Origin: Schaalia vaccimaxillae DSM 15804
GTDB taxonomy: Bacteria; Actinomycetota; Actinomycetes; Actinomycetales; Actinomycetaceae
DNA length: 64,000 bases
Assembly: GCF_000420425.1 (NCBI RefSeq)
Contig: NZ_ATUX01000007.1
Span: 310,001-374,000 of the forward strand
Reading direction: 5' to 3'
Below are positions 28,084-37,126 of this stretch, piece after piece. Both the position numbers and the translations under genes were made by a program. The first letter of the stretch is position 1. The number at the start of each line of letters is the position of its first letter. The notes beneath the pieces are model-generated. The model had not been told where the DNA came from and ran no database searches. It was given only the letters and a program-made list of their open reading frames with translations.

Positions 28084-28793
28084 TAGCGTAAACCGCCCGC
28101 GTACTGAGTCAGCGCCGTCAAGAAAGGTTTTTTACGAGGGCGAGAGATTCTCAATTCGACGTTGCCAGTGAGAAAACAGGATTGGTCCTGGATTTGCTGG
28201 ACATGGGCAAGATTGACGAGGTAGCAAGAATTTGATCTAAAAAAGTCATGTTCGGCCAGCTTCGCATCCATATCTTTGAGTGTGCCGACAATGGAATAAA
28301 CATGATCTCGAGTGTGAACATCAAGACGATGTTTGATCGACTCGATATACGTCACATCATCAATATCCAGGCGGATCACTTCATTGCCTGTTTGAAGCAA
28401 AAGAGAAGAGTTTTGGCGTTTACGCACGGTATTAATGGATCGCATAAGTTCTTGCTCGAAAGCGAACCAGGGCAGAGGTTTGAGTAGATAGGAGATCGCG
28501 TCGACCTCGTAGCCTTTAATAGCAAATTGCGGAGATGAGGTGATGAAGATCAATACGACTTGATCATCGATAGACCGGATGTGTTTCGCCGCCGACATTC
28601 CGTCCATGTACTTCATCTGAATATCCATCAAGATGATGTCGTAGCGCGGCCTGTAGGTTCGGGTAATCGTTGACCCGTCCTCGAAAGTTGAGACCTCGAA
28701 AGACACCGAGTGCTCTTTTTCGTAGCGAGCCAGATAGTCCAGCAACAGTTTGCGGCTGACGGGTTCATCTTCGACGATGGCAATCCGAATCAT
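28083..28793 (-). CDS. LytTR-family response regulator
   Basis: This 236-residue regulator has a receiver domain (IAIVEDEPVSRK, phosphorylated Asp in ILMDIQMKYMDG near residue 54, and LLKP lysine). It ends in a LytTR DNA-binding domain (VTYIESIKHRLDVHTRD, FFRSNSCYLVNLAHVQQI). LytTR proteins bind paired direct repeats on one DNA face. Two such repeats occur at 15820-15850 and 18513-18543 in this same cluster. The ATG has AAGGAG nine bases upstream. It leads the two-gene operon with the kinase. Confidence 0.9.
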   Translation of the reverse strand: MIRIAIVEDEPVSRKLLLDYLARYEKEHSVSFEVSTFEDGSTITRTYRPRYDIILMDIQMKYMDGMSAAKHIRSIDDQVVLIFITSSPQFAIKGYEVDAISYLLKPLPWFAFEQELMRSINTVRKRQNSSLLLQTGNEVIRLDIDDVTYIESIKHRLDVHTRDHVYSIVGTLKDMDAKLAEHDFFRSNSCYLVNLAHVQQIQDQSCFLTGNVELRISRPRKKPFLTALTQYAGGLR

Positions 28794-28941
28794 CGAACAG
28801 CTCCTTTTCCCTCAAATCAGGCTCACGCCACAGACCAAATGCTACTCGTCGGTCAGGAATAGAGTCGATCCGACGCGAAGCCCTGGAATTGCTACGAGGC
28901 TATGATGATCACGTCGTTGTCGATCTTTCTAAGGGGCATGA

Positions 28942-30090
<1,149 letters not shown>

Positions 30091-30159
30091 TCGGCCATTG
30101 CATCGTGCGTTGTGGCCGGATTGGGACACTGGCGCCTGGGGGAGCCCCACGCGCTTAAA

Positions 30160-31104
30160 GTGTTTGCTGTGTCCGACATTATCTGGAGCATCTGCGCGAT
30201 CGCTGTACTCATCGCAATCGGCTGGTGGGTTCGTCACCGAGACATCGTGGGTGCCCAGACCTCCGATGTCCTAGCAACCCTGTGCTACTGGGGGGCATCA
30301 CCGGCCATGCTCTTTTCCGCAGTCAGCTCAACTGACGTGGCCCATGTACTTGGCCAACCCCTGCTGGTTAGTGCAGCCTCCGGTTTGGGTTCAGCGTTGC
30401 TCTTCGTCGCATTAGCGGCAGGTGTTGCAAGAGTGCGCGGTGGAGATTTGGTCCTAGGTGCAATGTCGGCCTCTCTCAATAACGCCGCTTACATTGGTAT
30501 TCCCATCGCCGTATATGTTTTGGCAGATGCATCCCACGTTGTACCGATTCTGGTCTTTCAACTCGGATTCTTTACGCCAATGTTCTTCGTCTTGGCTGAC
30601 CTGGCGGGTTCGTCGAATAAACCTCGGCCATGGTCGATCATTCGCACGGTGATCACCAACCCTATGGTTTTAGCAGCAGTAACAGGCTTCGTTTTCTCAT
30701 GGTCGAAACTCCGCGTGCCACGAATCGTTGAGGTGACAACGTCCATGCTTGGCGAGGCTGCGCCAGCAATGATTCTTTTGGCCTTTGGTGCATCTCTCGT
30801 TGGACAGCGCTTCTCATTCAAGTCCACCAAGGGGATAGCAATCCTCTTAGCAAGCGGATGCAAACTTGTCGCCCAACCTTTGATTGCGTGGGCTGTGGGC
30901 TACGCGATTGGAATGTCGCCAAGCGGATTGATGGCGGTCACCGTCATGGCGGGACTTCCCACTGCGCAAAACGCCTTTATCGCGGCGACTCGAGCTAAAA
31001 CTGGACAAGAAATTGCGCAGGGAACCGTACTGGCCACGACTTTCGCCTCGTTACCTTTAACCATCCTGACAGCGTGGTTATTTCGCATATTTGCGGGCGT
31101 CTGA
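30160..31104 (+). CDS. AEC-family (auxin efflux carrier-like) transporter
   Basis: This 314-residue membrane protein has about ten hydrophobic segments, and the conserved half-way loop and NAAYIGIPIAVYVL motif fit the AEC/MleP family, whose bacterial members move organic acids or similar anions. I placed the start at GTG 30160, just before the first helix (SDIIWSICAIAVLIAIGWW), with GGGGGAG 15 bases upstream. The frame opens earlier, at GTG 30112, where no ribosome site is visible, and GTG 30169 is also possible. It follows glf by about 70 bp and may be read through from it. Substrate unknown. Confidence 0.8.
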   Translation: MFAVSDIIWSICAIAVLIAIGWWVRHRDIVGAQTSDVLATLCYWGASPAMLFSAVSSTDVAHVLGQPLLVSAASGLGSALLFVALAAGVARVRGGDLVLGAMSASLNNAAYIGIPIAVYVLADASHVVPILVFQLGFFTPMFFVLADLAGSSNKPRPWSIIRTVITNPMVLAAVTGFVFSWSKLRVPRIVEVTTSMLGEAAPAMILLAFGASLVGQRFSFKSTKGIAILLASGCKLVAQPLIAWAVGYAIGMSPSGLMAVTVMAGLPTAQNAFIAATRAKTGQEIAQGTVLATTFASLPLTILTAWLFRIFAGV

Positions 31105-31251
31105 ATCCCAAAATCTGTTTTCCGACGGATTCTTATCGAAGATGATGGATAGGTCACGCCACCCTTGCTCATCCAAAAATGCGAGACGGTCAAGAACCCG
31201 TGTGCGCGCCGAACTAGTCTGGGGCCGAATCCTCAGGAGGAAGAATCCCAC

Positions 31252-32832
31252 ATGACTACACAGAGCACGGCGGTCATCCAACCCAGCCGCAAAGATACTT
31301 GGTCGGGCCAAGCAGGCTTTCTTTTCGCCGCAATCGGTTCCGCGATCGGCCTGGGCAACATTTGGCGTTTCCCAGGGGTGGCATACACGAACGGCGGCGG
31401 TGCCTTCCTTATTCCCTATCTGGTGGCACTCGTAGTCGTAGGTATTCCCATGCTGTGGCTCGACTACTCCCTGGGCCACAAGTTCCGTGGCTCTCCTCCG
31501 TGGGCGTTGCGCAAGCTGCACTCGGCGGGCGAATACATTGGCTGGTTCCAAGTGATCGTCTGCTTCGTCATCATGGTTTACTACGGTGCCGTTCTGGCTT
31601 GGGGCGTTAAGTACACGATCTATTCGGTCAACCAGGCGTGGGGTGATGATCCCGCAGGCTTCTTCACGGGCGAGTTCCTCCAAGTTGTCGATGGTGCAAC
31701 TTTCTCCTGGGAGCCGGCTTTTTCGGTGATGATTCCTCTCGCCCTCGTATGGATCTTCGTCCTACTCGTCATTGGACGTGGCTTGTCGAAAGGTGTGGAG
31801 GTAGCAAATAGGATCTTCCTACCGCTGTTAGTCGTCCTTTTCCTCGTGATGGTGGTGCGGGCGATCTTCCTTCCCGGGGCTTTGGAAGGACTCAACGCAT
31901 TCTTTAGCCCGCACTGGTCGTCGCTCTCGAATCCTTCCGTGTGGCTAGCTGCCTTCTCGCAGATTTTCTTCTCTTTGTCTGTGGGCTTTGGCATCATGCT
32001 GACCTACGCCTCGTATCTCAAGCCGAAGTCGAATCTGACAGGTACAGCTCTTGTCGCAGGATTTGCCAACTCGTCATTTGAAATTTTGGCCGGTATCGGC
32101 GTCTTCTCAGCGATTGGCTTCATGGCATCACAACAGAACGTGGGCGTGGGAGATGTTCAAGGGCTATCCGGCCCAATTCTGTCCTTCGTTACCTTCCCCC
32201 AGATCATCTCGATGATGCCCGGTGGATCAATCTTCGGTGTCCTCTTCTTTGGCTCGCTCGTGCTTGCCGGAGTCACCTCGCTGCTGTCTTTGCTTCAGGT
32301 GGTATCTGGCGGACTTCAAGACAAGTTCGGTTTCTCTCCAGTTAAAGCTGCCCTGGTGTTGGGCGTACCCGCCATGGTCGTGTCATTGGCTCTCTTTGGT
32401 ACCCGCTCGGGTCTAAATAACCTCGACATCATCGACTACTTCATTAACAACATCGGCATTGTGTCTGGAGCTACCGCGATGGCACTGCTGGTTGCTTTCG
32501 CAGGTATTCGCGCTAAGGGTTTACGCATGCACTTGAACTCCGTGTCGTCAGTTAAGGTTTCCAAAGCGTGGGAGCCTCTGGTCGGAATCGTCATCCCCGT
32601 GGTGTTGGCAATCATGGCTTTCATGACGCTAATCGAATTAGCGCAAAATGGTTATGGCGATTACAAACCGGCGTTCATCCATATCTTTGGCTGGGGATGC
32701 CTGATCTTCACGATCGTGGTTGCAGGCATCTTCACCGTGCTGCCGTGGAAACATCCGACGATCTCCCAAGAGGCAGTCGATAAGGTTCTCGGCGCTTCAC
32801 AAACCGGAACGGCTCAGGAGGACGAACGATGA
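31252..32832 (+). CDS. metP: Sodium-dependent amino-acid transporter (NSS family), MetP-like
   Basis: This 526-residue secondary transporter has about twelve membrane helices. The neurotransmitter:sodium symporter signature is FAAIGSAIGLGNIWRFPGVAYTNGGGAF (split view: FAAIGSAIGLGN then IWRFPG, about 23-42). ATG 31252 has AGGAGG eight bases upstream. The downstream gene overlaps by four bases and encodes a 51-residue single-helix protein of the MetS type. In Corynebacterium glutamicum, MetP needs MetS to import methionine and alanine, so the same role is likely here. Confidence 0.87.
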   Translation: MTTQSTAVIQPSRKDTWSGQAGFLFAAIGSAIGLGNIWRFPGVAYTNGGGAFLIPYLVALVVVGIPMLWLDYSLGHKFRGSPPWALRKLHSAGEYIGWFQVIVCFVIMVYYGAVLAWGVKYTIYSVNQAWGDDPAGFFTGEFLQVVDGATFSWEPAFSVMIPLALVWIFVLLVIGRGLSKGVEVANRIFLPLLVVLFLVMVVRAIFLPGALEGLNAFFSPHWSSLSNPSVWLAAFSQIFFSLSVGFGIMLTYASYLKPKSNLTGTALVAGFANSSFEILAGIGVFSAIGFMASQQNVGVGDVQGLSGPILSFVTFPQIISMMPGGSIFGVLFFGSLVLAGVTSLLSLLQVVSGGLQDKFGFSPVKAALVLGVPAMVVSLALFGTRSGLNNLDIIDYFINNIGIVSGATAMALLVAFAGIRAKGLRMHLNSVSSVKVSKAWEPLVGIVIPVVLAIMAFMTLIELAQNGYGDYKPAFIHIFGWGCLIFTIVVAGIFTVLPWKHPTISQEAVDKVLGASQTGTAQEDER

Positions 32833-32984
32833 GCGCTGCCGCGATTCTTCTCATGATTGTCACGATCTTGCTCGTGTGGGGTGGGCTCGTAGCCTCGATT
32901 GTCCTACTGCAAGTTCTGTCAGTTCCCTCCGATGAGGAACGAAACGCCTTACAGGCCCAGATCGACGCCCACCCGCAGGTTTGA
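32829..32984 (+). CDS. metS: MetS-type small subunit of NSS amino-acid importer
   Basis: This is a 51-residue single-helix membrane protein. It starts MSAAAILLMIVTILLVWGG, a pattern typical of the MetS family (hydrophobic helix ending VWGGL.AS). It ends in a short charged tail (PSDEERNALQAQ). The ATG overlaps the transporter stop as ATGA, showing translational coupling. The family partner is required for methionine and alanine uptake by MetP in C. glutamicum. Easily missed because of its size. Confidence 0.85.
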   Translation: MSAAAILLMIVTILLVWGGLVASIVLLQVLSVPSDEERNALQAQIDAHPQV

Positions 32985-32998
32985 GAATCCTAAGACCT

Positions 32999-33763
32999 AT
33001 GGCGATTCAACTTGTTGCCTTCGATTTAGATGACACCCTGGCTCCGTCTAAGAGTGCGCTACCTGAACTCATGGCTACCCGCTTGCGTTCCTTACTGGAT
33101 CGCGTGCACGTGTGCATTATTTCCGGCGGGCAGATCGCTCAGTTTCGCAGCCAGGTTCTTGAGCACATCGAAGCGAGCGAGGATCAACTATCTCGCCTCC
33201 ACCTCATGCCGACCTGCGGTACGCGATATTTGCGCTACGAGGACGGACACTGGAACGAGGTGTACGCCCACGACCTGCCAGTAGACCTCAGACATGCTGC
33301 CTGCCAATCCCTGGAGCGCCATGCCCGCAGGCTCGATCTGTGGGAGGACAACCCGTGGGGAGACATCATCGAGGACAGAGGATCTCAGATCACTTTCTCA
33401 GCATTGGGCCAGGAAGCTCCTCTGGAAGCCAAACAGGCCTGGGATCCGGACGGGACGAAGAAGGCGGCACTGCGTGACGCTGTCGCCGCGGACTTACCTC
33501 AGCTGGATGTACGCGGTGGGGGATCGACCTCGGTCGACATCACCGAACGTGGCATCGACAAGGCATATGGCATGGCCAAACTTGTCGAACACACCGGTAT
33601 TGATGCGCACAGGATGCTCTTCATTGGAGATCGTTTGGATCCCCAAGGTAACGACTATCCGGTCAAAGCCGCGGGTTATCCGACCCGTGAGGTTTCTGAT
33701 TGGCAAGAATGTGCCGCAGTTATTGCTGAACTCATCAATGACGCCAGTCTTGGCTCAATCTAA
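32999..33763 (+). CDS. HAD-superfamily hydrolase, phosphomannomutase-like type IIB
   Basis: This 254-residue protein begins with the nucleophile motif VAFDLDDTLAPSK. It has IISGGQ as motif 2, a cap ending in a GGGSTSVDITERGIDKAYGM loop with the lysine, and the acidic motif FIGDRLDPQGNDYP. The SVDITERG.DK pattern is typical of the C2B cap group that includes eukaryotic-type phosphomannomutase and sucrose-phosphate phosphatase. The function may be sugar-phosphate hydrolysis or mutase activity. I used ATG 32999. An upstream TTG at 32981 overlaps the metS stop and is less likely. Confidence 0.82.
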   Translation: MAIQLVAFDLDDTLAPSKSALPELMATRLRSLLDRVHVCIISGGQIAQFRSQVLEHIEASEDQLSRLHLMPTCGTRYLRYEDGHWNEVYAHDLPVDLRHAACQSLERHARRLDLWEDNPWGDIIEDRGSQITFSALGQEAPLEAKQAWDPDGTKKAALRDAVAADLPQLDVRGGGSTSVDITERGIDKAYGMAKLVEHTGIDAHRMLFIGDRLDPQGNDYPVKAAGYPTREVSDWQECAAVIAELINDASLGSI

Positions 33764-33774
33764 GACGTTGTCCC

Positions 33775-33790
33775 AGCCCATTAAAGGGCT
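33775..33790. terminator. Short hairpin at convergent gene ends
   Basis: AGCCC / GGGCT with a six-base AT-rich loop (ATTAAA) lies between the HAD gene and the SPOUT methylase gene, overlapping the last codons of the latter. The stem is only 5 bp, so this is a weak call. Confidence 0.3.
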
Positions 33791-34656
33791 TGAGTTCCGA
33801 CGTGGCGCGTGGCCCAAAAAGCAACTGCCGAAGCAGCCGCAACGTTGAGGGAGTCGACGCCCCCTGACATGGGGATACGAACCACCGTGTCGCAGGCGGT
33901 GATGGTCCGCGCACTTAGGCCGTCGCCCTCGGTGCCCATGACGAGGGCAACGCGCGAACTTGGATCAGTGCATGCTGCAGATACGGCGAACTCATCGAGG
34001 GAGATTGAGTCATCCGACAATGCGAGGGCGGCGACTGTAAATCCTGCACTGTGAAGTGTGTCCAATGAAGGCCATTGTTCGATGCGGGTCCACGGCACTT
34101 GGAAAACAGTTCCCATTGATACACGTACTGAACGCCGGTAGAGGGGATCGGCGCAGCGCGGAGTCACCAGGACCGCGTCGATTCCCAGGGCTGCAGCGGA
34201 GCGGAAAGCAGCTCCCACATTCGTGTGGTCCACTAAGTCTTCCAGGATGACGATCCTCCTGGCCGGTGAGCCATGACGGGCTGTTGCGATAAGCTCGTCG
34301 ACGGTAGGTAACTGTGGTCGTTGCATTGCTGCCAATGCGCCGCGATGTAGATGGAATCCAGTGATCTGTTTCAACAACTCCTCTTGCGCGACAAAGATGG
34401 GGACGGCGCCTCCATCTGCTGCCCCCGTGGACATCTCAATGAGGTGAGCGAGGTCAGGAAGCCACTTTTCGCACATGAGGAACGAGCGTGGTCGGTGTCC
34501 AATCTCAAGTGCTCGCATGATGACATTCGTGGACTCGGCCATGTAGAGGCCGCGCTCAGGCTCGAGGGCGGAGCGTAACTTCACGTCTTTGAGACGGGTG
34601 TAGTCAGAAAGTCTTGGATCGGCTGATAGGTCGGAAGATTCTAGGGGAATGAGCAT
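33781..34656 (-). CDS. SpoU/TrmH-family RNA 2'-O-ribose methyltransferase
   Basis: This 291-residue SPOUT-class enzyme methylates the 2'-hydroxyl of an rRNA or tRNA nucleotide using S-adenosylmethionine. The three family motifs are LEDLVDHTNVGAAFRSAAALG (split: LEDLVDHTNVG and AFRSAAALG), LVMGTEGDGLS and IPMSGGVDSLNVAAASAV. An N-terminal substrate-binding region (about 20-110) with ERGLYMAES precedes the knot. The target base is not readable. It lies two bases after pyrD, in one operon. Confidence 0.88.
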   Translation of the reverse strand: MLIPLESSDLSADPRLSDYTRLKDVKLRSALEPERGLYMAESTNVIMRALEIGHRPRSFLMCEKWLPDLAHLIEMSTGAADGGAVPIFVAQEELLKQITGFHLHRGALAAMQRPQLPTVDELIATARHGSPARRIVILEDLVDHTNVGAAFRSAAALGIDAVLVTPRCADPLYRRSVRVSMGTVFQVPWTRIEQWPSLDTLHSAGFTVAALALSDDSISLDEFAVSAACTDPSSRVALVMGTEGDGLSARTITACDTVVRIPMSGGVDSLNVAAASAVAFWATRHVGTQAL

Positions 34657-34658
34657 GA

Positions 34659-35726
34659 TTAGTACTGCGACAGTGCTCTATTGATTTCACCTGGCCAGCT
34701 GGGCCCCTGATAAATGAACGCAGAGAAGGCTTCAACCATATCAGCACCCGCGTTGAGCATTCTGATCGCGTCCTCGACAGTGAAAATGCCGCCAGCTGCG
34801 ATGAGTATCTGATCATCGTCCAGGTGGTCTGCGACGAGGCGCACAACGTCCAAGGCTTTGTCGTAAAGGGGGGCGCCTGACACTCCTCCCTCACCCAGGT
34901 CATGGTCGATCGTTGTGTTCGTTGCAACGACTCCGGCCATATCGAGCTCCTTGGTTAGTTCGACAATCTCAATGATGTCCTCGGGGCTCAAATCAGGAGC
35001 GATTTTGACAAAGAGTGGCACCTGTCGGTCGCTGACCGAAGCGTGAATACCGCGCGCGGCCGCCTGCAAGATTGGCCGCAGGGCATCGACTGATTGAAGG
35101 TCTCGAAGTCCGGGCGTATTGGGTGAGGAGACGTTCACCACGATGAAGTCAACCCAGGGGGACAGGATGCGCGCACAGTACTCATAGTCGCCAGCAGCCA
35201 TTTCTTCTGACGTCGTCTTGTTCTTTCCAATGTTTGCACCCACAATTGCCGCCCTACCGGCTTTTGTGGAGCGCAACTCGCGCAATCGTGCAGCTGCTGC
35301 GTCAGCTCCGTCATTGTTAAAGCCCATGCGATTGCGCAGACCGTGCTCGCCGTGCAGACGCCATAGGCGTGGCGCATCGTTTCCAGGCTGTGCCTTGGGG
35401 GTCACTGTCCCGATTTCAATGAAGCCGAAACCGAGGGCATCTAGGCCGAGCACCGCCTGGGCATCTTTGTCCATGCCAGCGGCTAGACCGAGACGTCCAC
35501 GCACCCTTCTATTGCCTAAAGTGATTTCTCGACTCGGGTGCCCACTGGGAATTGAGGCAGAAAAGAAAGGTTCCTCGTAGCCCATGGTTGCTCGCATCAG
35601 CCCCCTGGTGACCGGAACCTTACCTGCCAATTCGATTGCTTTAATACCCAGATGGTGGGCCCGTTCTGGATCCGTTCGGTAAATGAAGTGGTCGAAGAGC
35701 CAGGTGTATGCACGACGAATCATCAT
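34659..35726 (-). CDS. pyrD: Dihydroorotate dehydrogenase, quinone-type (class 2)
   Basis: The 355-residue flavoprotein oxidises dihydroorotate to orotate in pyrimidine synthesis and passes electrons to quinone at the membrane. The N-terminal helix pair (YTWLFDHFIYRTDPERAHHL) is the class 2 quinone tunnel. GLAAGMDKDAQAV, IGTVTPKAQPGNDAPRLWR, NRMGFNNDGA, VNVSSPNTPGLRDLQ with the catalytic Ser, and KIAPDLSPEDI follow. Two adjacent ATGs (35726 and 35723) are possible starts. It is co-transcribed with the methylase gene. Confidence 0.93.
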   Translation of the reverse strand: MMIRRAYTWLFDHFIYRTDPERAHHLGIKAIELAGKVPVTRGLMRATMGYEEPFFSASIPSGHPSREITLGNRRVRGRLGLAAGMDKDAQAVLGLDALGFGFIEIGTVTPKAQPGNDAPRLWRLHGEHGLRNRMGFNNDGADAAAARLRELRSTKAGRAAIVGANIGKNKTTSEEMAAGDYEYCARILSPWVDFIVVNVSSPNTPGLRDLQSVDALRPILQAAARGIHASVSDRQVPLFVKIAPDLSPEDIIEIVELTKELDMAGVVATNTTIDHDLGEGGVSGAPLYDKALDVVRLVADHLDDDQILIAAGGIFTVEDAIRMLNAGADMVEAFSAFIYQGPSWPGEINRALSQY

Positions 35727-35744
35727 GGTCCTAGATTAGGCGCT

Positions 35745-36260
35745 TCAGTCCCACCACATCCACCAGGCGGACCCTGAGCTTGGCGAATAGGGAAGGCGAA
35801 GAAATTCATCAGGCATCATGGTGTCCCTGGGTAAGTCGAGTTCTTCGAGTACTCGACACCAATCCTGCCGATCTCCTTCGCTTCGATCATCACAATATGG
35901 ATCGGGTGATACGAGCATTATCGAATCGACGGTGATTCTTTCGTCCCAACGTGGCGCAGTAATGATGTATCCGCTTAAGAAGACTGGAATTGAGCCCTGA
36001 GCTACCGTGAGCATTTGTCCCAGGGTAGGGGCGTTATTTTGCCGGTCTAGCAAAGCTTCTTTCGGCAAAATATCGACGAGGGTGTGGATGTCCTCGCCTG
36101 TCAGATCACTAAAACGGCAGTAGTCGATAGTTCGTGTGCCAGTCATATATGGCGCGATAAGATCGCAGACTCCTGTGTCTTGGAGCCACCCGGAATGGCC
36201 GTAGAGTCCTCGTGACAATTCGACCCGGGCTTGCTGCTTTGAGCTCAGTGAGTGAAGCAC
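35745..36260 (-). CDS. Hypothetical cytoplasmic protein
   Basis: I do not recognise this 171-residue protein. It has no signal peptide or membrane segment. It is rich in Asp and Trp near the end (SPSSGSAWWMWWD) and contains an aromatic core YIITAPRWDERITVDSIMLVSP. I set the start at the GTG at 36258-36260 because a very strong ribosome site (AAGGAAGGAAAGG) ends five bases upstream. The frame opens 20 codons earlier without such a site. It lies 18 bp upstream of pyrD on the same strand, so it may be in that operon. Confidence 0.65.
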   Translation of the reverse strand: MLHSLSSKQQARVELSRGLYGHSGWLQDTGVCDLIAPYMTGTRTIDYCRFSDLTGEDIHTLVDILPKEALLDRQNNAPTLGQMLTVAQGSIPVFLSGYIITAPRWDERITVDSIMLVSPDPYCDDRSEGDRQDWCRVLEELDLPRDTMMPDEFLRLPYSPSSGSAWWMWWD

Positions 36261-36342
36261 GATGGCCTTTCCTTCCTTGTTGACTGCGTTGTGTTCAGTC
36301 TTGAGCCAGGAGGTGAACACGGACTACAAGAGAAAGAAAATC

Positions 36343-36378
36343 TGTGGATAAAAGTTCGTGCAGGTCACTTGTGGATAG
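36343..36378. other. Pair of DnaA-box-like 9-mers
   Basis: TGTGGATAA (36343-36351, the exact complement of TTATCCACA) and TGTGGATAG (36370-36378, one mismatch) lie 27 bp apart in the gap upstream of the hypothetical gene. They could bind DnaA for gene regulation. There is no AT-rich unwinding element or dnaA/dnaN nearby, so this is not an origin. Confidence 0.3.
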
Positions 36379-36395
36379 GATCAGGCAAATGAAGA

Positions 36396-36425
36396 GAGGG
36401 CCCTTCGCTTATGCGAAGAGCCCTC
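36396..36425 (-). terminator. Terminator of the DUF3043 gene
   Basis: GAGGGC-C-CTTCGC pairs with GCGAAG-A-GCCCTC around a four-base loop (TTAT), 17 bp past the stop on the minus strand. One internal mismatch. A weakly T-rich stretch follows on that strand. Confidence 0.7.
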
Positions 36426-36441
36426 GAAAGCTCCATGCAGA

Positions 36442-37068
36442 TCAGGATTTCTTCGATGACTTTCCGGGGAACTCGCCGCGAGCAACCTGGGGTTTGGGGG
36501 AGCGCCACCGACGCGCCATGATCATGCGCGAGAAGCAGTAGTACCAGCTACCTTTAACGATCTCTTCTTTGGGATACGTTTCATGGATACGCTTTTTGAC
36601 TTTACGCCACACTATGAAAGCCTCAATGGCTGCGATGATGAACAGCCCGTACATGACGACAGTGACGCCCACCATCGCATACGAAGCAACAGTCGCATCA
36701 AGATTCGGGATGAGAGACACCGCCATCATCACCACGAGGAAGAGCACCATCACAGGCAAAAGGAACTCAGAAAACGACCAACGTGCATCCACCCAGTCGC
36801 GAATGAAACGCCGCACCTTGCCCTTATCGCGCAGGGGAAGGTAGCGCTCATCTCCGGTGGCCAGGGCGAGTTGTTCGCGTTGGAATGCCTCGTCTCGCTT
36901 AGCTCTGGCCTGGCGTTTGGCTTCCTTGCGATCAGCGGGAATTAGGGGGCGGTTGTTGCGCGCTTCGGCTTGTCGGCGCGTGGGCGTCGGACGGCCTTTA
37001 CGATGCGGATCACCCGCCGAGGACGTGGAGGATGAGGACTTCTCGGAGTTCTTCTTCTGGTCAGACAC
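36442..37068 (-). CDS. DUF3043 membrane protein
   Basis: This 208-residue actinobacterial protein has a basic N-terminal tail (KGRPTPTRRQAEARNNRPL). A conserved GDERYLPLRDKGKVRRFIRDWVDARWSFSEFLLP stretch (parts: GDERYLPLRDKG and RRFIRDWVDARW) follows, then two membrane helices (about 105-160), then a second basic segment. The pattern matches DUF3043 (PF11241), whose function is unknown. It starts at GTG 37066-37068 and diverges from the M20 peptidase gene with 58 bp between the starts. Confidence 0.87.
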   Translation of the reverse strand: MSDQKKNSEKSSSSTSSAGDPHRKGRPTPTRRQAEARNNRPLIPADRKEAKRQARAKRDEAFQREQLALATGDERYLPLRDKGKVRRFIRDWVDARWSFSEFLLPVMVLFLVVMMAVSLIPNLDATVASYAMVGVTVVMYGLFIIAAIEAFIVWRKVKKRIHETYPKEEIVKGSWYYCFSRMIMARRWRSPKPQVARGEFPGKSSKKS

Positions 37069-37126
37069 CCCAATAGGCTAGCTGATTGAAGCCGATTGGC
37101 TCACCAACTTCCACTATTGTGGCCTC

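Noticed and set aside
31105-31251. SAM or other riboswitch before the MetP/MetS-like genes
   Set aside because: The 147-bp gap shows no recognisable riboswitch core. Only a weak GAATCC/GGATTC repeat and a possible TAGTCT box are visible.
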